This document shows, one piece after another, positions 60,787 through 64,000 of a stretch of 64,000 nt of DNA (the first letter of the stretch is position 1; each line of letters starts with the position of its first letter). The stretch comes from Marmoricola endophyticus (GTDB lineage Bacteria; Actinomycetota; Actinomycetes; Propionibacteriales; Nocardioidaceae). A model generated the notes under the pieces. That model searched no databases. It was given only the letters and a program-made list of their open reading frames with translations, and was not told the origin of the DNA. The DNA lies in assembly GCF_014644415.1 (NCBI RefSeq), contig NZ_BMKQ01000001.1:2553119-2617118 (forward strand), written 5' to 3'. The translations under genes were made by a program, and so were the position numbers.

Positions 60787-62052
60787 ATGCCTTCAGCGGG
60801 GGCATCGTCGACGGACGTGACGACCCGCACCGCCGACACCAGCCTCCCCGACCTCGGGCACCTGCCCGGGACGCCGCACTACCGGCGGATCGTGGGTGCG
60901 CTCTTCGCTGCGGGGGTCGCGACGTTCACGCTTCTCTACAGCACCCAGGCGCTGTTCCCCGAGTTCGTCCGGGACTTCGGCGTCAGCTCGGGCCAGAGCA
61001 CGCTGTCGCTCTCGCTGACCACGCTCGGCATCGGGGTGATGCTGCTGGTGGCCGGCCCGCTGTCGGACGTGATCGGCCGGACCCGGATGATCCACCTCTC
61101 GCTCGCCGGCGCCGCGGTGGTCGCCGTCCTGTGCGCGTTCGCCCCGTCGTGGCCGGCGCTGCTGGTGCTGCGGTTCGTCGAGGGGGTGGTGCTCGCGGGG
61201 CTGCCCGCCGTCGCCACGGCGTACCTCCGCGAGGAGCTGCACCCCTCCACCCACGCCAAGGTCGCCGGCCTCTACATCGGCGGCACTGCGATCGGCGGCA
61301 TGATCGGACGCCTGCTGACCGGGATGATCGGCGAAGCGGCCGGGTGGCGATGGGCGCTGGGAGCGGCGGCCCTGGTCGGCGTGGCCTGCGCTGTCGTCGT
61401 CCGTCTCGCGCTCCCGGACTCGCGCCACTTCGTCGCTCGGGCGCCCGGTGCGCGCTCGCTGGTGCGCATGTTCGTCCGGGCCCTGCGCGACCCGGCGCTG
61501 CTCGCGCTGTACGGCGTCGGCTTCCTGTCCGTGGGGTCGATGGTCGCCGTCTACAACACCCTCGGCTTCCGGCTCGCCGAGGCGCCGTGGCACCTCGGGC
61601 TCGGCGCGGCGAGCCTGGTCTTCCTCGTCTACCCCGTCGGCACGGTCAGCTCGACGCTGTTCGGCGGGCTGGCCGATCGGTACGGCCGCCGCACGATCCT
61701 CCCGCTCGGCTGCGTGCTGGCTGTCGCCGGGCTGCTGGTCACCATGGTCGACTCGCTGCCGGTGATCGCGATCGGGATGGCGCTGTTCACCGGCGGCTTC
61801 TTCGCCGTGCACGGCATCGCCAGCGGCTGGGTGCCGACCCGCGCCCACGCGGGCGGGGTGGCCAGCGGCCAGGCGGCGTCGCTCTACCTCGTCGGCTTCT
61901 ACCTCGGTTCGTCACTCTTCGGGACCGTCGCCGGCCCCGCCTGGAGCGCGGCGGGCTGGGCCGGCGTGGTGGGGCTGAGTCTCGCGCTCCTGGTGCTGAC
62001 CGCCGCGCTGTCCGGCTTCCTGCGTCGTACGCCGGCGCTGGTCACCGCATAG
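60787..62052 (+). CDS. MFS transporter, YnfM-like
   Basis: A 421-residue protein with 12 predicted spans. It has the opening RIVGALFAAGVATFTLLYSTQ followed by LFPEFVRDFGVS, the loop GPLSDVIGRTR, and a second-half loop GGLADRYGRRTI. This pattern fits YnfM/arabinose-efflux-like MFS proteins paired with a LysR regulator. The cargo is unknown. ATG 60787 is the first in the conserved frame; a second start near 60817 is possible. Confidence 0.88.
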   Translation: MPSAGASSTDVTTRTADTSLPDLGHLPGTPHYRRIVGALFAAGVATFTLLYSTQALFPEFVRDFGVSSGQSTLSLSLTTLGIGVMLLVAGPLSDVIGRTRMIHLSLAGAAVVAVLCAFAPSWPALLVLRFVEGVVLAGLPAVATAYLREELHPSTHAKVAGLYIGGTAIGGMIGRLLTGMIGEAAGWRWALGAAALVGVACAVVVRLALPDSRHFVARAPGARSLVRMFVRALRDPALLALYGVGFLSVGSMVAVYNTLGFRLAEAPWHLGLGAASLVFLVYPVGTVSSTLFGGLADRYGRRTILPLGCVLAVAGLLVTMVDSLPVIAIGMALFTGGFFAVHGIASGWVPTRAHAGGVASGQAASLYLVGFYLGSSLFGTVAGPAWSAAGWAGVVGLSLALLVLTAALSGFLRRTPALVTA

Positions 62053-62071
62053 CGGTCGGCTCGCGGCTGTT

Positions 62072-62162
62072 GGTCTCGACGGCCGCTCCGCTCGCTTCGC
62101 TGCTCGACCACCGGTGGTGACGGTCGCCGCGCGACCACCGGTGGTCGAGCTTGTCGAGACCC
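62072..62162. repeat. Dispersed repeat between MFS and sod genes
   Basis: The copy runs from GGTCTCGACGGCCGCTCCGC to GGTGGTCGAGCTTGTCGAGACC and has CCACCGGTGGT palindromes in the centre. It sits between convergent genes, where it could act as a transcription barrier. Confidence 0.85.
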
Positions 62163-62181
62163 GGCGAAGGACGCGACCGCC

Positions 62182-62802
62182 TCAGGCGATCAGGCCCGGG
62201 GTCTGGGCCTTCGCCTTCTCGAAGCGGTCCTGGACGTCGGCCCAGTTGACGATGTTCCACCACTGCTTGACGAAGGTGCCCTTGTCGTTCTTGTACTGCA
62301 GGTAGTACGCGTGCTCCCACATGTCGAGCATCAGCAGCGGGACCATGCAGATCGGCACGTTTCCCTGGTGGTCGAAGTGCTGGATGATGTACGGCCGCTG
62401 GCCGAGCATGTCCCAGGTCAGCACCGACCAGCCGGAGCCCTGGACGCCGAGGGCGTTGGCCTCGAAGTAGCCGCGGAACTTGTCGAAGCTCCCGAAGTGG
62501 TCGTCGAGCATCTGGGCCAGCTCGCCGGTCGGCTTGTCGCCGCCCTCGGGTGACATGTTCGGCCAGAACACGGAGTGGTTGACGTGCCCGCCGAGGTGGA
62601 AGGCGAGGTTCTTCTCGACGGTCGTGATGTCGGCGTACGACTCGGTGTCGGCGGCCTCGAACAGCTTCTCCTGGGCGGTGTTGATGCCCTTGACGTACGT
62701 CGCGTGGTGCTTGTCGTGGTGCAGCTCCATGATCTCGCCGGAGATGTACGGCTCCAGGGCCGCGTAGTCGTACGGGAGGTCGGGCAGGGCGTACTCGGTC
62801 AT
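62182..62802 (-). CDS. sodA: Superoxide dismutase, Mn/Fe type
   Basis: A 206-residue enzyme that dismutates superoxide. The metal ligands are His28, His76 (VNHSVFW), Asp160 and His164 (LDMWEHAYY). Metal preference (Mn or Fe) cannot be fixed with certainty by eye. The ATG at 62802 has GAGGAG seven bases upstream. The promoter region contains a TTGCA repeat like a Nur site. Confidence 0.96.
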   Translation of the reverse strand: MTEYALPDLPYDYAALEPYISGEIMELHHDKHHATYVKGINTAQEKLFEAADTESYADITTVEKNLAFHLGGHVNHSVFWPNMSPEGGDKPTGELAQMLDDHFGSFDKFRGYFEANALGVQGSGWSVLTWDMLGQRPYIIQHFDHQGNVPICMVPLLMLDMWEHAYYLQYKNDKGTFVKQWWNIVNWADVQDRFEKAKAQTPGLIA

Positions 62803-62834
62803 CGGGTCTCCTCGTTGTGTGCGATCCGAAGTTA

Positions 62835-62851
62835 TTGCACATCGCTTGCAA
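62835..62851 (-). promoter_or_regulatory. TTGCAC-5-TTGCAA element upstream of sod, Nur-box-like
   Basis: TTGCAC and TTGCAA are separated by five bases, 33 bases before the sod start. Streptomyces Nur (the nickel-responsive Fur protein) represses an Fe-SOD gene through a TTGCAA-N5-TTGCAA-like site, as I recall it. The nur gene is not in this window. Confidence 0.4.
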
Positions 62852-62920
62852 CTAGAGGGCAAGCCAGGCGACCCTGAGTGAGCGGGGTCGGCAAGGGTGC
62901 GCCCGGCGTGTAAAGTCTAC

Positions 62921-62937
62921 TAAACACACTAGGTTTA
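62921..62937 (+). promoter_or_regulatory. TAAAC-7-GTTTA palindrome in the TauD promoter
   Basis: TAAAC (62921-62925) and GTTTA (62933-62937) flank seven bases, 25 bases before the TauD-family ATG. The stretch is AT-rich in a GC-rich setting and probably holds the promoter and a repressor site. No regulator gene adjoins it within the window. Confidence 0.45.
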
Positions 62938-62962
62938 ATGGCTAGGCAACGGAAGGACCTCC

Positions 62963-63907
62963 ATGACGATCGAGCTCACCCGCCCCGAGTCCGCGACGCG
63001 GGCCGAAGACATCACGGTCACGAAGATCGGCGGCCGGATCGGTGCACGGATCGACGGTGTCCGCCTCGGCGGTCACCTGGACGACGAGGTCGTCACCCTC
63101 GTTCGCGCCGCGATCCTCGAGCACAAGGTGGTCTTCTTCACCGACCAGCACCTCGACGACGCCGAGCACATCGGGTTCGCCGAGCGGCTGGGGACGTTGA
63201 CCACCGCGCACCCGACGGTCAACACGGGCAGTGCGAAGGTGCTCTCCTTCAAGGCGACCAAGGGGATGGCCGCGAACTCCTGGCACACCGACGTGACCTT
63301 CGTCGACCGCGTCCCGGCCTTCTCCGTGCTGCGGGGCGAGACGATCCCGGCGTACGGCGGCACGACGGTGTGGGCGAACACCGTCGAGGCCTACTCCCAC
63401 CTCCCGCAGCCGTTGAAGGCGCTGGTCGACCAGCTGTGGGCGGTGCACTCCAACGACTACGACTACGCCCAGCAGTCCGAGAGCGCGGAGGAAGAGGCGA
63501 ACCTGCAGTTCAGCCGGGGCGACTTCGCCAGCACGGTGTACGAGACCGAGCACCCGGCAGTCCACGTGCATCCGGAGACCGGTGAGCGCTCGCTGCTCCT
63601 CGGGCACTTCGTGAAGAGCTTCACCGGGCTCAACACCGCCGAGTCCGTCGCCCTGTTCACCCTGCTGCAGAACCGGATCACCCGGCTGGAGAACACCGTC
63701 CGCTGGACGTGGACCGAGGGTGACGTCGCGATCTGGGACAACCGGGCGACGCAGCACTACGCCGTGGCCGACTTCGACGACCAGCCCCGGGAGGTGCGTC
63801 GCATCACCGTCGCGGGAGACGTCCCGGTGTCGGTCGACGGCCGGTCGAGCAGCGTGCGTACGGGTGACTCGTCGGTCTACGCCAGCCTCGACTCACTGAT
63901 CCGCTGA
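62963..63907 (+). CDS. TauD/TfdA family 2-oxoglutarate dioxygenase
   Basis: A 314-residue Fe(II)/2-oxoglutarate enzyme. The iron ligands are His108 and Asp110 (SWHTDVTF) and His265 ([11 protein letters not shown]), and Arg279 or Arg280 binds oxoglutarate. The sequence is close to the AtsK-like alkylsulfatase/taurine dioxygenase branch, so sulfur release from sulfonates or sulfate esters is likely. It could complement the arylsulfatase at 36.6 kb. GGAAGGACC precedes the ATG. A strong terminator follows. Confidence 0.9.
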   Translation: MTIELTRPESATRAEDITVTKIGGRIGARIDGVRLGGHLDDEVVTLVRAAILEHKVVFFTDQHLDDAEHIGFAERLGTLTTAHPTVNTGSAKVLSFKATKGMAANSWHTDVTFVDRVPAFSVLRGETIPAYGGTTVWANTVEAYSHLPQPLKALVDQLWAVHSNDYDYAQQSESAEEEANLQFSRGDFASTVYETEHPAVHVHPETGERSLLLGHFVKSFTGLNTAESVALFTLLQNRITRLENTVRWTWTEGDVAIWDNRATQHYAVADFDDQPREVRRITVAGDVPVSVDGRSSSVRTGDSSVYASLDSLIR

Positions 63908-63913
63908 GAGCGG

Positions 63914-63957
63914 CGACGGCCGACGAGTCGTCCTGTGAAGGGGCTCGTCGGCCGTCG
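63914..63957 (+). terminator. Long hairpin terminator after the TauD-family gene
   Basis: CGACGGCCGACGAG (63914-63927) and CTCGTCGGCCGTCG (63944-63957) are perfect complements over 14 bases with a 16-base loop, seven bases after the stop. No U-run follows. Beyond it, up to 64000, I see no gene. Confidence 0.8.
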
Positions 63958-64000
63958 TCGGTGACAGCTCGCTCCTACCGGCCGGGCGGGTCGTAGGCGC

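Noticed and set aside
16106..62162. Dispersed repeats as a CRISPR array
   Set aside because: Copies are single or nested, far apart, of unequal length and without regular spacers or cas genes.

Overview
The window is very GC-rich, with dense genes, short gaps, many GTG starts and many 4-base start/stop overlaps. It carries Drr-type exporters, an Asp23 membrane operon, a fused PcaL and dispersed GGTCTCGAC...GTCGAGACC repeats. This suggests an actinobacterium, most likely of the Nocardioidaceae. That placement is an inference, because no rRNA or other marker gene lies in the window. I saw no tRNA, rRNA, CRISPR array, prophage or insertion sequence.

Region 1 (1-16 kb): the 3' part of a three-module nonribosomal peptide synthetase with an EntF-like first condensation domain, an MbtH protein and a Drr-type ABC exporter. 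Then come a transglutaminase-like protein, a cluster of short inverted repeats and phosphoenolpyruvate carboxylase.

Region 2 (16-29 kb): the lower beta-ketoadipate pathway in two blocks. One has an aromatic-acid transporter and IclR regulator divergent from pcaB-pcaL. The other is pcaF-pcaI-pcaJ. Both blocks carry a related candidate IclR operator. Between them lie an M48 peptidase, a TetR/MFS efflux pair and a second ABC exporter.

Region 3 (29-42 kb): CsbD and an Asp23/AmaP-type envelope operon, an oxidoreductase, a PepSY lipoprotein, an ABC-F protein, a nucleoside deaminase, an arylsulfatase with its formylglycine-generating enzyme, a GNAT protein and a TetR/membrane-protein pair.

Region 4 (42-60 kb) is the most notable part. 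Three cobalamin riboswitches, all on the minus strand, precede (i) a Dpp/Nik-type ABC importer operon with an embedded methyltransferase and an FhuF-like protein, (ii) cbtB-cbtA with a ferredoxin-like protein, and (iii) nrdA-nrdB. NrdB has every ligand position of the Chlamydia class Ic (Mn/Fe) ribonucleotide reductase, including Glu for Asp and Phe for the radical Tyr. Downstream, a repeat protein and an MntH manganese transporter follow in a tightly packed, partly overlapping run. Two NrdR-like boxes flank a good promoter ahead of the third riboswitch. The layout suggests that, when B12 is scarce, the cell takes up cobalt and also switches on a B12-independent reductase with its own manganese supply.

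Region 5 (60-64 kb): a LysR/MFS divergent pair, Mn/Fe superoxide dismutase, a TauD-family dioxygenase and a clear terminator. The dispersed repeat occurs at seven sites. At two it is translated inside genes (pcaI and the formylglycine-generating enzyme), and at one it lies in the variable part of the nrdA riboswitch.
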